Assembly (NCBI RefSeq): GCF_003853415.1
Contig: NZ_QTPP01000047.1
Coordinates: 1-62,701, forward strand
Source of the DNA: Burkholderia sp. Bp9142
GTDB lineage: Bacteria > Pseudomonadota > Gammaproteobacteria > Burkholderiales > Burkholderiaceae
Direction: 5' to 3'
DNA length: 62,701 nt
Shown here piece by piece: positions 26,681 to 35,327 of the stretch (its first letter is position 1; the number at the start of each line of letters is the position of its first letter). The notes below the pieces were generated by a model, which did not search any database, was not told where the DNA came from, and saw only the letters and a list, made by a program, of their open reading frames with translations. The translations under genes were made by a program, and so were the position numbers.

Positions 26681-27652
26681 ATGAGCGCCACGCCCTCCCC
26701 GGCTCGATCGCCGTCGCTGCCCGCGCGCGGCCGCCAACGCCTGATCGCGTTGCTGCTCGCGTTGGCGCCGGACGAAGGCTACAACCTGACCGCGCTGCCG
26801 AGCGTGCGTATCCTGCGTTCGAACCGTGCGCTGTCGCGCACGCCGGTCCTGTACGACCCGGGCATCGTGATCGTGTGCCAGGGCCGCAAGCGCGGCTATT
26901 TCGGCGGCGAGCGCTATCTGTACGACGAGGCCCACTATCTGGCCGTGTCGGTGCCCGTGCCGTTCAGCATGGAAACCGACGCAACGGCGGAGCACCCGCT
27001 GCTCGCGCTGTATCTGCACCTCGATTTCCCGATGGCGGCCGAACTGGCCGAGCGGATCGATCGCGAAGGCATCGCCGAATCCGTGCAGGCGCCGAGGAGC
27101 ATGATGTCGACGCCGATGGACGACGCAATGCAGGCGAGCGTGCTGCGTTTCGTCGAGGCGATGCATCGGCCGCTCGAAGCGGCGGTGCTCGGCACCGGAT
27201 TGCTGCGCGAACTGTATTTCCGCGTGCTCACCGGCGCGCAGGGCAGCGCGATGAGGAACGCGCTGGCGATGCGCGGCCAGTTCGGCCGGATCGGCCGTTC
27301 GCTGCGCCTGATCCACGCCGGCTACGCGCAAGCGCTCGACGTGACGCAACTGGCCGGGGAAGCCGGCATGAGCGTGCCGAGCTTCCACAGCCACTTCAGG
27401 GCGATCACGCAGGTGTCGCCGATGCAGTACCTGAAATCGACGCGGCTGCATCAGGCGCGCCTGTTGATGGTGCGCCAGGACCTGACGGCGGAGGCGGCCG
27501 GCCATGCGGTCGGCTATGCGAGCCAGTCGCAGTTCAGCCGGGAATTCAAGCGGCTGTTCGGGCTGACGCCCGCGCAGGAGACGAAGCGCATGCGCGCGCA
27601 GTTCGCGATTCCGGCGGCGTTCGAGGATGCGGTGTTCGTGTCGTCGCATTGA
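26681..27652 (+). CDS. AraC-family regulator (AraC_N type)
   Basis: 323 aa from the ATG at 26681; a TTG four codons upstream is possible. The N-terminal domain resembles AraC_N (RTPVLYDPGIVIVCQGRK, LYDEAHYLAVSVPVPFSMET). The C-terminal 100 residues contain HTH 1 (DVTQLAGEAGMSVPSFHSHF) and HTH 2 (HAVGYASQSQFSREFKRLFG). It is divergent from the SDR gene and is its likely regulator. The ligand is unknown. Confidence 0.92.
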   Translation: MSATPSPARSPSLPARGRQRLIALLLALAPDEGYNLTALPSVRILRSNRALSRTPVLYDPGIVIVCQGRKRGYFGGERYLYDEAHYLAVSVPVPFSMETDATAEHPLLALYLHLDFPMAAELAERIDREGIAESVQAPRSMMSTPMDDAMQASVLRFVEAMHRPLEAAVLGTGLLRELYFRVLTGAQGSAMRNALAMRGQFGRIGRSLRLIHAGYAQALDVTQLAGEAGMSVPSFHSHFRAITQVSPMQYLKSTRLHQARLLMVRQDLTAEAAGHAVGYASQSQFSREFKRLFGLTPAQETKRMRAQFAIPAAFEDAVFVSSH

Positions 27653-27682
27653 CGCGTCCCGCCCCGCTGCGCCTGCATGCCC

Positions 27683-27930
27683 TCACCGCGCGCCCGCCTT
27701 CCACACCGTCACCGCGTGCAGCGTCTCCTCCGGCTTGAGCACGGTCGTCGGGAACGACGGATGGTCCGGCGAATCGGGAAAGTGCTCGGCTTCCCGCGCG
27801 CACATGCCGCCGTACGTGACGACCTTCAGCATCACGCCGCGCGCATTGGCCAGCGTGTGCGCGCTCACCGCGCGCCCGGCCGCGGTGGTTCCGTAATCCG
27901 CGCGGCTGAGTTTGCTATGCTGCGCGCATC
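27683..27930 (-). pseudogene. Internally deleted aldose 1-epimerase (galM) remnant
   Basis: One open frame joins the two ends of a galactose mutarotase. The N-terminal part reads DYGTTAAGRAVSAHTLANAR and then LKVVTYGG, as in GalM; it passes directly into CAREAEHFPDSPDHPSFPTT and a C-terminus VLKPEETLHAVTVWKAG, which in GalM lie about 250 residues further on. The whole catalytic core (including the His and Glu residues) is missing, so an in-frame deletion has left a shell of about 80 codons. Confidence 0.8.
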
Positions 27931-27953
27931 GCCCGCCCGAGTCGATCGCCGAC

Positions 27954-28631
27954 ATGAACGACCTGACCGCCGATGTCGCGCGCACGCTGCGCGCCTCCTG
28001 CGACGCGTGCTACGGCACGGCCGCTGTCTGGCCGCTCGTCGAGCGTGCGTATGGCGAGCCGCAGCGCTTCTACCACACGCTCGCGCACCTGGCCGAGTTG
28101 TTCGGGCATCTCGCGCCCTATCGCGCCGAACCGCTTTGGCCGGCGATCGAACTCGCCGTCTGGGCGCACGACAGCGTCTACACGACGACGCTGCCGGACT
28201 ACGCGGAAAACGAAGCGCGCAGCGCGCAATCGCTCACGCAGATCGTGCACGCGCACTGCACCGAATCGTGGCGACATGCGCACGCAGCGCACGTGTCCAT
28301 CGCACACGCACTGGTGCTCGCGACGAAGTCGCACCGGCTGCCCGACACGTTTGGCTCCGATCCGGACGTGCTACGCGCCGGGCGGATTTTTCTCGATGCC
28401 GATCTCGCGATCCTCGCGGCCGCACCCGACCGGCTTCGCGAATACGACCGCGCGATCGCACGCGAATGGGCGCAGGATCCCGACGCGCCGTCGACGGCAT
28501 TCCGCATCGGCCGCAAGCACGCGCTCGACCATCTGCGCGAGCAGGATTCGCTGTTTCATTCGGTGGAGTTCGCGCCGCTCACGCCGCTCGCGCAACGCAA
28601 TCTCGACGCGCTGATCCGCATGTACGCGTGA
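27954..28631 (+). CDS. HD-superfamily phosphohydrolase-like protein
   Basis: 225 aa from the ATG at 27954. It matches the family annotated as predicted metal-dependent HD phosphohydrolases: RFYHTLAHLAEL (H41, H45), the HD pair in VWAHDSVYTT (H72, D73), YAENEARSAQSL, a TKSHR motif and FLDADLAILAA. The substrate is unknown, perhaps a nucleotide. Its promoter must lie inside the galM remnant, which runs in the opposite direction. Confidence 0.85.
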   Translation: MNDLTADVARTLRASCDACYGTAAVWPLVERAYGEPQRFYHTLAHLAELFGHLAPYRAEPLWPAIELAVWAHDSVYTTTLPDYAENEARSAQSLTQIVHAHCTESWRHAHAAHVSIAHALVLATKSHRLPDTFGSDPDVLRAGRIFLDADLAILAAAPDRLREYDRAIAREWAQDPDAPSTAFRIGRKHALDHLREQDSLFHSVEFAPLTPLAQRNLDALIRMYA

Positions 28632-28659
28632 CTGCGATACGCGCGGACGTGCCGGTTCG

Positions 28660-28840
28660 TCAGACGGCCCCGCGCATCCGCACGACGGCCCGCGCCCGCA
28701 CCGCGCACGTCGGGATCACCGCACCGGCGAGCGCCGACGCACCCGCGAGCACGAACGCGCTCGCATGGCCGCCGCCGTATTGCACGAGCCAGCCGGTCAG
28801 GCTGGGCGGCAACGCGTAATAAACCGATGTGAAAACATCA
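28660..28840 (-). pseudogene. C-terminal scrap of an MFS transporter
   Basis: The minus frame reads FTSVYYALPPSLTGWLVQYG and then ASAFVLAGASALAGAVIP before a basic tail and stop. This looks like the last one to two transmembrane helices of a major facilitator. The rest of the gene is absent; deoC begins 47 bp further on in the opposite direction. Only about 60 codons survive. Confidence 0.6.
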
Positions 28841-28886
28841 ACTTTCCGTGTGCCTGTCCGGCTCACGCCCCGTGGAGTCCCGACAC

Positions 28887-29549
28887 ATGCCGCTTTCCAA
28901 CGCCCAGCTCGCCCAAACCATCGATCACACGCTGCTCGCGCCCGACGCGAGCGACGCGCAGATCCGCGAACTCTGCCGCCAGGCGGCCGAGCATCGCTTC
29001 TACTCGGTCTGCGTGAATTCGGCGAACGTGCCGCTCGCCGCGCGCGCGCTGGCCGGCACCGGCGTGCGCGTCTGTGCGGTGGTCGGCTTCCCGCTCGGCG
29101 CGGGCCTGTCCGCCGCGAAGTCGTTCGAGGCGCCGGCCGCGATCGCGGTGGGCGCGCGCGAGATCGACATGGTGATCAACCTCGGCGCGCTGAAGAGCGG
29201 CCGCGCCGACGACGTGAAGGCCGACATCGACGCCGTGCACCGCGCATGCGACACGGTGCCGCTCAAGGTGATCCTCGAAACGGGGTTGCTCGCCGACGAC
29301 GAGAAGGTGCGCGTGTGCGAGATGTGCCGTGAGCTCGGCGTCGCGTTCGTGAAGACGTCGACCGGCTTCGGTCACGGTGGCGCGACGCTCGCGGACGTCG
29401 CGCTGATGCGCCTCACGGTCGGCCCCGCGCTCGGCGTAAAGGCATCCGGCGGCGTGCGCGACCGCGCTCGCGAGGCCGGCGCGACGCGGCTGGGTACGAG
29501 CACCGTGGTGGTGATCGTCAGTGACGAGCGGAGCGGCGACGCGGCGTAC
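28887..29549 (+). pseudogene. deoC: Deoxyribose-phosphate aldolase, damaged 3' end
   Basis: 221 codons of a DeoC aldolase, which splits 2-deoxyribose 5-phosphate into acetaldehyde and glyceraldehyde 3-phosphate. The N-terminus (AQLAQTIDHTLLAPDASD), the Schiff-base lysine region (FVKTSTGFGHGGAT) and the second lysine (GVKASGGVRDR) are intact. After GGVRDR about four to five residues expected before EAGATRLGTS are missing, the next residues are altered (TSTVVVIVSD), and the normal stop after GDAAY is lost. The frame stays open to 30353, reading antisense through the pyc 3' end. I treat it as a decaying gene; residual activity cannot be excluded. Confidence 0.7.
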
Positions 29550-29697
29550 CGACCCGGCGGCAACCAGGCTGCCTGCGCGTCAGCGGCTGACGATGTGCAG
29601 GCAGCCGTCCCCGGACAGTTCGCCCGCCGCCCGGGCGGGTGGCGTTCCCGCCACGATCCCCGCCACGGTCAGCACGGACAACCGCTCACGCCAGGAC

Positions 29698-32600
29698 TCA
29701 TTGCGTCGGGTCTTTCAACTCGATCAGCAGATCCTTCGCCGCGACCCGCTCGCCGACCTTCACGTGCACGGCCGCGATCTCGCAGTCACGCTCCGCCGCG
29801 ATGTGCGTTTCCATCTTCATTGCCTCAAGCGCGATCAGCGTCGTGCCGGCCGTCACGCGCTGGCCCGGCTGCACGGCCACCGTCACCACCGAGCCCGGCA
29901 TCGGCGCGGCGACATGCAGCGGATTCGCCGGATCGGCACGCTGCAGGCCATGGCGCTCCTTGCCCGCCTGCACGACCGTCTTCTGCTCGACCAGCGCGGA
30001 ACGCGACTGGCCGTTCAGCTCGAACAGCACCTTCACGATGCCGTCCTGCGCATCGGCGTGCTGGCCCTGCAGCGACACCAGCAGCGTCTTGCCCGGCTCG
30101 ATGTCGATCGCCACTTCCTCCTGCGGCTGCAGGCCATACAGGAACGCCGACGTCGGCACGACCGACGTGTCGCTGTACGCGCGAACGTGCGCGTAATAGT
30201 CGACCGTCTGCTTCGGATACATCAGGTAGGACGCCAGTTGCCGGTCGTCGAGCGGCTGCTCGCACGCGGCCTCGGCCTGCTTGCGCACCGTGTCGAGATC
30301 GACCGGCGGAATCTGGTCGCCGGGACGATACGGCGCCGGCGGCTCGCTCTTGAGCACCTTGCGCGACAGGTCCGCCGGGAAGCCGTCCGGCGGGAAGCCC
30401 AGCTCGCCCTTGAACAGCGACACGACCGACTCGGGGAACGCGAGGTCCTTGTCCGGGTTGCGTACGTCGTCCACGCTCAGGTCGTTCGCGACCATCATCA
30501 GCGCCATGTCGCCGACCACCTTCGACGTCGGCGTGACCTTCACGATGTCGCCGAACAGATGGTTCACGTCCGCATACGCGCGCGACACCTCGGTCCAGCG
30601 ATGATCGATGCCGAGCGAGCGCGCCTGCTCGCGCAGGTTCGTGTACTGGCCGCCGGGCATCTCGTGACGGTAGACGTCGGCCGTGCCCGCGCGAATCTCC
30701 GATTCGAACGGCGCATAGTAGCGACGCACGCCCTCCCAGTACATCGACGCTTCGTGCAGGCGATCCTGATCAAGCCCCGGATCGCGTTCGCTGCCGGCCA
30801 GTGCGGCCGCGATGCTCGACAGGTTCGGCTGCGACGTGAGGCCGCTCATCGCGTCGAGCGCGCCGTCCACCGCGTCGCAGCCTGCCTCGACCGCCGCGAG
30901 CACCGACGCCGCGGCGATGCCGCTCGTGTCGTGCGTATGGAAATGCACCGGCAGCCCGGTTTCCTCCTTGAGCGCCTTCACGAGCGCCGCGACTGCCCGC
31001 GGCCTGCAGATTCCGGCCATGTCCTTGATGCCGAGCACATGCACGCCGGCCTGCTGCAGCTCGCGCGCGATGCCGACGTAATACTTGAGGTCGTACTTCG
31101 AACGCGACGTGTCGAACAGGTCGCCGGTGTAGCAGATCGCGCCTTCGCAGAGCATCCCGCTCTCGCCCACCGCGTCGATCGCCACGCGCATGTTGCGCAC
31201 CCAGTTCAGCGAATCGAACACGCGGAACACGTCGACGCCGGCACTGGCGGCCTGCTGCACGAAGAAGCGCACGACGTTGTCCGCGTAGTTCGTGTAGCCG
31301 ACCGCGTTCGAGCCGCGCAGCAGCATCTGGAACAGGATGTTCGGCACGCGCTCGCGCAGCAGCGCGAGCCGTTCCCACGGGTCTTCCTTCAGGAAGCGCA
31401 GCGCGACGTCGAAGGTCGCGCCGCCCCAGCATTCGAGCGAGAACAGTTGCGACAGCTCGCGCGCGTAGAACGGCGCGATCGGCAGCATGTCGGCCGTGCG
31501 CATGCGCGTCGCGAACAGCGACTGGTGAGCGTCGCGCATCGTCGTGTCGGTCAGCAGCACCTGCTTCTGGTCGAGCATCCAGTTCGCGAACTTCTCGGGG
31601 CCAAGCTCACGCAAGCGATCGCGTGTGCCGGCCGGGATCGCCACGGCCGTATCGATCTTCGGCAGCACGGGTTTCGACAACGGCAGCGCCGGCAGCGTGC
31701 GGCCGCTCATCTCGGCGTTGCCGTTCACGTTCAGCTCGCCGAGATAGCGCAGCAGCTTCGTCGCGCGATCGCCGCGCTTCGCGAATGCGAGCAGCTCCGG
31801 CGTCTTGTCGATGAAGCGTGTCGTCGCGTCGCCCGCGATGAAGGCCGGGTGGTTGATCACGTTCTCGAGGAACTGCAGGTTCGACGTGACACCGCGAATC
31901 CGGAACTCGCGCAGTGCGCGATCCATCCGGTGAATCGATTCGGCCGCCGTCGGTGCCCACGTCGTCACCTTGACGAGCAGCGAGTCGTAGTACGGCGTGA
32001 TCACCGCGCCGCCATACGCGGTGCCGGCATCGAGGCGCACGCCGAAGCCGGCCGCGCTGCGGTAGGCAGTGAGTCGCCCGTAGTCGGGCAGGAAATCGTT
32101 CTCCGGATCCTCGGTCGTGATCCGGCATTGCAGCGCGTTGCCGTTCAGCGGAATCGCCTGCTGTTCCGGCACGCCGGCCGCACGTTCGACGAGCGTGCCC
32201 GCGCCATCAATGACATCGTCGGCCAGACCAATCCGCCCGCCTTCCGTGATGCGGATCTGCGCCTTCACGATGTCGATCCCGGTGACCATCTCGGTCACCG
32301 TGTGCTCGACCTGGATGCGCGGGTTCACTTCGATGAAGTAGAACTGGCCGGTGTCGGCGTCCATCAGGAACTCGACGGTGCCGGCATGCGTATAGCCGAC
32401 CGCGCGCATGAGGCGCAATGCCGCTTCGCAGAGTTCGGCGCGACCTTCGTGATCGAGATACGGCGCCGGCGCGCGTTCGACGACCTTCTGGTTGCGCCGC
32501 TGCACCGTGCAGTCGCGCTCGTACAGATGCACGACCGTGCCGTGCGTATCGCCGAGCACCTGCACCTCGACGTGCCGCGCATTGCGCACGAGCTTCTCGA

Positions 32601-33219
32601 CATACACCTCATCGTTGCCGAACGCGGCCAGCGCCTCGCGGCGCGCGACAGGCAGCAGGGTCTCGAGGTCCTGCGCGCTTTCGAGCACGCGCATCCCGCG
32701 TCCGCCGCCGCCCCAGCTCGCCTTCAGCATCAGCGGATAGCCGACTTCCTCGGCCAGCGCCTTGCATGCCGCGAGATCGTCCGGCAGCGGCGCGGTCGCG
32801 GGCATCACCGGCACGCCGGCCGCGATCGCCGCGTTGCGCGCGGCCACCTTGTTGCCGAGCGTGCGCATCACGTCCGGCGACGGGCCGATCCAGCGAATGC
32901 CGGCATCGATCACGGCCTGCGCGAAGTCGGGGTTCTCGGACAGGAAGCCGTAGCCGGGATGGATCGCGTCGACGTTGGCCTGCCGCGCGACGCGCAGGAT
33001 GTCGTCGATGTCCAGATACGCGGCGAGCGGCTTCCTGCCTTCGCCGATCAGGTAGCTTTCGTCCGCCTTGAAGCGATGCAGCGCGAGACGGTCTTCCTTC
33101 GAATAGATCGCCACCGTGCGGATGTTCAGCTCGGCGGCGGCACGCATCACGCGAATCGAGATTTCCGAGCGGTTCGCGATCAGGATGGACTGGATGGGGG
33201 TAGGCGTCACGGCAGCCAT
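29698..33219 (-). CDS. pyc: Pyruvate carboxylase
   Basis: 1173 aa, a full-length single-chain enzyme that carboxylates pyruvate to oxaloacetate using ATP and biotin. Biotin carboxylase domain about 10-460 (SWGGGGRGMRV, EVNPRIQVEHTVTE), carboxyltransferase about 540-820 (LTDTTMRDAHQSLFATR, GIKDMAGICRP, HTHDTSG), and a biotinyl domain with EAMKMETHI, K1135 as the biotin site. The ATG at 33219 was chosen because the family N-terminus (IQSILIANRSEISIRV) follows; the frame continues upstream to 33354. Monocistronic; the deoC remnant converges on its 3' end. Confidence 0.96.
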   Translation of the reverse strand: MAAVTPTPIQSILIANRSEISIRVMRAAAELNIRTVAIYSKEDRLALHRFKADESYLIGEGRKPLAAYLDIDDILRVARQANVDAIHPGYGFLSENPDFAQAVIDAGIRWIGPSPDVMRTLGNKVAARNAAIAAGVPVMPATAPLPDDLAACKALAEEVGYPLMLKASWGGGGRGMRVLESAQDLETLLPVARREALAAFGNDEVYVEKLVRNARHVEVQVLGDTHGTVVHLYERDCTVQRRNQKVVERAPAPYLDHEGRAELCEAALRLMRAVGYTHAGTVEFLMDADTGQFYFIEVNPRIQVEHTVTEMVTGIDIVKAQIRITEGGRIGLADDVIDGAGTLVERAAGVPEQQAIPLNGNALQCRITTEDPENDFLPDYGRLTAYRSAAGFGVRLDAGTAYGGAVITPYYDSLLVKVTTWAPTAAESIHRMDRALREFRIRGVTSNLQFLENVINHPAFIAGDATTRFIDKTPELLAFAKRGDRATKLLRYLGELNVNGNAEMSGRTLPALPLSKPVLPKIDTAVAIPAGTRDRLRELGPEKFANWMLDQKQVLLTDTTMRDAHQSLFATRMRTADMLPIAPFYARELSQLFSLECWGGATFDVALRFLKEDPWERLALLRERVPNILFQMLLRGSNAVGYTNYADNVVRFFVQQAASAGVDVFRVFDSLNWVRNMRVAIDAVGESGMLCEGAICYTGDLFDTSRSKYDLKYYVGIARELQQAGVHVLGIKDMAGICRPRAVAALVKALKEETGLPVHFHTHDTSGIAAASVLAAVEAGCDAVDGALDAMSGLTSQPNLSSIAAALAGSERDPGLDQDRLHEASMYWEGVRRYYAPFESEIRAGTADVYRHEMPGGQYTNLREQARSLGIDHRWTEVSRAYADVNHLFGDIVKVTPTSKVVGDMALMMVANDLSVDDVRNPDKDLAFPESVVSLFKGELGFPPDGFPADLSRKVLKSEPPAPYRPGDQIPPVDLDTVRKQAEAACEQPLDDRQLASYLMYPKQTVDYYAHVRAYSDTSVVPTSAFLYGLQPQEEVAIDIEPGKTLLVSLQGQHADAQDGIVKVLFELNGQSRSALVEQKTVVQAGKERHGLQRADPANPLHVAAPMPGSVVTVAVQPGQRVTAGTTLIALEAMKMETHIAAERDCEIAAVHVKVGERVAAKDLLIELKDPTQ

Positions 33220-33799
33220 GGATAGTGAAAAGTTGAATTGAACTCGCCGATGCGCCGTCCGCCGCCCGGTTGCTTCGCTGGGCGGCATGCAGGCCTTGCA
33301 TCGGTCATTCGCGGTTGCATCGTCCCGGCTTTCGCCAGCCAACATGTTCGCCATATCGCACGACTGTGGCTATAACCGTCGCGACGACGAATGGTATTCA
33401 GCCGACCAGCCGGAAATAAGGGAGCGGCTCCCAAGCCGGTCGCCGGTCCGGTTCGTTTCATCCGGAAAGACCGGTCATGTCGCTCCATTAATGCAAAAAG
33501 CAGGCCACATCGAATATCGAACGGACGGCGTTGATGGACGGTGTCCCGACGCGAAACCCGGCCCCGTATCGGCTCACATACGAAATCGAGGTTTCAATTC
33601 TGAAATCCGGCCGGCCGCGAACATCCGCGGTATCTCATGCGCAAGGAATGCGCGTCTCATTGCGCGGGCAATCGAACTGCCGCCGGCACTTGACCTGCCG
33701 GACCGCGGCCTCGGGACGCCCGGCTTGCGCGCGGCAAACCAGACATAAGGCAGCCGGCGCAGGTCTCACCGGATGGACGCATGGTGCCAGGACAGCGTG
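33220..33799. other. Intergenic region upstream of pyc
   Basis: 580 bp between pyc and the LysR gene, both on the minus strand. No gene is convincing in any frame. AT-rich patches at about 33340-33410 and 33480-33510 may hold the pyc promoter, and the DNA next to 33650-33799 serves as the 3' end of the lysR transcript. Confidence 0.4.
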
Positions 33800-34801
33800 T
33801 CATTGCCCGATCTCGACGCCCGCATCGAGCCAGCCGCGCATCATCACGCCGACCTCGTCGCTCAGCCACTGCCGGAACAGCCGATACTCCGGGCGCGGCT
33901 GCGCATTCCGGTGCGTGATCAGGTAATGATGGCGATCGCGAAACACCAGCACGTCCTGTACCGGCCGCATCAGGATGCCCTGGTCGATTTGCCGGTGCAC
34001 GAGGTGATGCCAGCCCAGCAGCGTGCCCTCGCCGGCCTCGGCCTGCGCGACGAGCAGCCGGTAGTCGTTGCTTTCCAGATGCTTGTTCTCGGTCAGCGTG
34101 TCGGTGCCGTCGCTCTGCTGGAACCAGTTGCGCCACACGCGCCAGTCGACGTGCTCGCACACCTGCGCGCGGCCGAGCATCGACAGGTTCAGGGTCGGGC
34201 ACGACAGCAGGTCCAGCGGCTTGAGCGACCGGCCATGAAAATGACGTTCGTGAAACGACGGGCTGCACACCGGGTACACGATGTCGTGAAACAGCGGCTC
34301 GACTTCGAACTCGGCCTCGCGCGGCGGGTTCTTCGTGATGATCACGTCGGGCTCGATGAGCCCGTCGAGCTCCATGAAGTGCTCGGTGACGATCACGTGC
34401 AGCCGGATATCCGGAAACTGCTCGCGAAACGCCGGCAGCCGCGACGACAGCCACAGCGCCGAGAACGTGTGCGACACGCAGATCATCAGCGCGTGCTTGT
34501 CGGTACGGCGCACCGCCTCCGCCGCCTCGGCGATGTTCATGATCGACAGATACGACGCGTTGTAGAGAATCCGTCCGGCATCCGTCAGCGCGATATGCCG
34601 GCCGGTCCGCTCGAACAGCGCGACGTCGAGCGAATCCTCGAGCTCCTTGATCTGCCGGCTGATCGCGGCCTGCGTCACGCACAGCACCTCGGCCGCCTGG
34701 GTGAAGCTTTCGTAGCGCGCCGCCGTCACGAAGCACCGCAGCGCCCGAAGCGACGGCATCTGCGCGAGGAGTCGGTCTGCAAACAATTGCTTCTTCAACA
34801 T
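33800..34801 (-). CDS. LysR-family transcriptional regulator
   Basis: 333 aa from the ATG at 34801 (a GTG three codons upstream is possible). Winged HTH at about 15-75 (SLRALRCFVTAARYESFTQA, VTQAAISRQIKELEDSL), then a two-lobe substrate-binding domain (LPAFREQFPDIRLHVIVTEH, DVIITKNPPREAEFE). The sequence is of the GcvA-like type, which often control amino acid and one-carbon genes. It follows the amine-catabolic genes after 526 bp on the same strand and probably controls them (inference). Confidence 0.9.
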   Translation of the reverse strand: MLKKQLFADRLLAQMPSLRALRCFVTAARYESFTQAAEVLCVTQAAISRQIKELEDSLDVALFERTGRHIALTDAGRILYNASYLSIMNIAEAAEAVRRTDKHALMICVSHTFSALWLSSRLPAFREQFPDIRLHVIVTEHFMELDGLIEPDVIITKNPPREAEFEVEPLFHDIVYPVCSPSFHERHFHGRSLKPLDLLSCPTLNLSMLGRAQVCEHVDWRVWRNWFQQSDGTDTLTENKHLESNDYRLLVAQAEAGEGTLLGWHHLVHRQIDQGILMRPVQDVLVFRDRHHYLITHRNAQPRPEYRLFRQWLSDEVGVMMRGWLDAGVEIGQ

Positions 34802-34896
34802 GGCTTTCACTCTCAAACGGGGGTCGGACGCGGCGCCGACGAACCCGTCGTCCGCAGCCTGCCGGCTGCCCGCGGGCCGTGTCATCGCAAACCTTA

Positions 34897-34941
34897 ATTA
34901 TCCGAATATTGCAGCTTGCGTGCCAGCCGGGGTGGCTGGCA
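34897..34941 (-). promoter_or_regulatory. Inverted repeat and -10 element upstream of lysR
   Basis: Perfect 8-bp dyad TGCCAGCC-ggggt-GGCTGGCA at 34921-34941, with GATAAT (34897-34902, minus strand) just downstream toward lysR. The dyad overlaps where the -35 region would sit, which would suit autoregulation; a terminator for the upstream aldehyde dehydrogenase unit is the alternative, though there is no T-run. Confidence 0.4.
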
Positions 34942-35327
34942 ACGGCGGCGGCGCCGAAGCGGCGTCACGACGACGTCATTGTCGATCGATTGTGCACCGC
35001 ATCGCCATTATCGGAAGCGATGATCGGGACTGCAAGACGAACGGCGAACCGGCATGCCCGTCGGCCGCGCCGCCCCCGCACCGCGCATTTGCGCAGCGCA
35101 CCACCTGCCAGGCCGGGCCGTCACGGCAGGCAGCCGGACGCACCGCCGTTCGTCGCGCGCGGCTTGCGTGGCTTGCGCCGGCCGATCGACCGGCGGCCGT
35201 GCTCGCGCGGCATGGCGCAGGGCGGCATCGCGGTCAAGCCGAGGCGTGCGTGAAGCGGCCGCAGCCGCTGCGCGCATGCCGCCGGCCAGGCCGCGCGGGC
35301 CCGGCGTGCGGCGCATCCGGCGCGCGC
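34942..35327. other. GC-rich non-coding stretch after the aldehyde dehydrogenase
   Basis: Very GC-rich DNA between the aldehyde dehydrogenase stop and the lysR promoter region. Open frames here are compositional; nothing resembles a gene or a clear terminator. Confidence 0.4.

Noticed and set aside
29550..30353. Extension of deoC as a real 480-residue fusion protein
   Set aside because: The extra part is Pro/Arg/Ser-rich with no domain and is mostly antisense to pyc; better explained by loss of the stop codon.
29521..33225. Long plus-strand open frame opposite pyc (about 1,230 codons)
   Set aside because: Low-complexity Arg/His-rich translation produced by the GC-rich third positions of pyc; no start signals or family resemblance. 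The same holds for the long frames opposite narHJI (5187-7562) and the giant tpsA (56068-58497).
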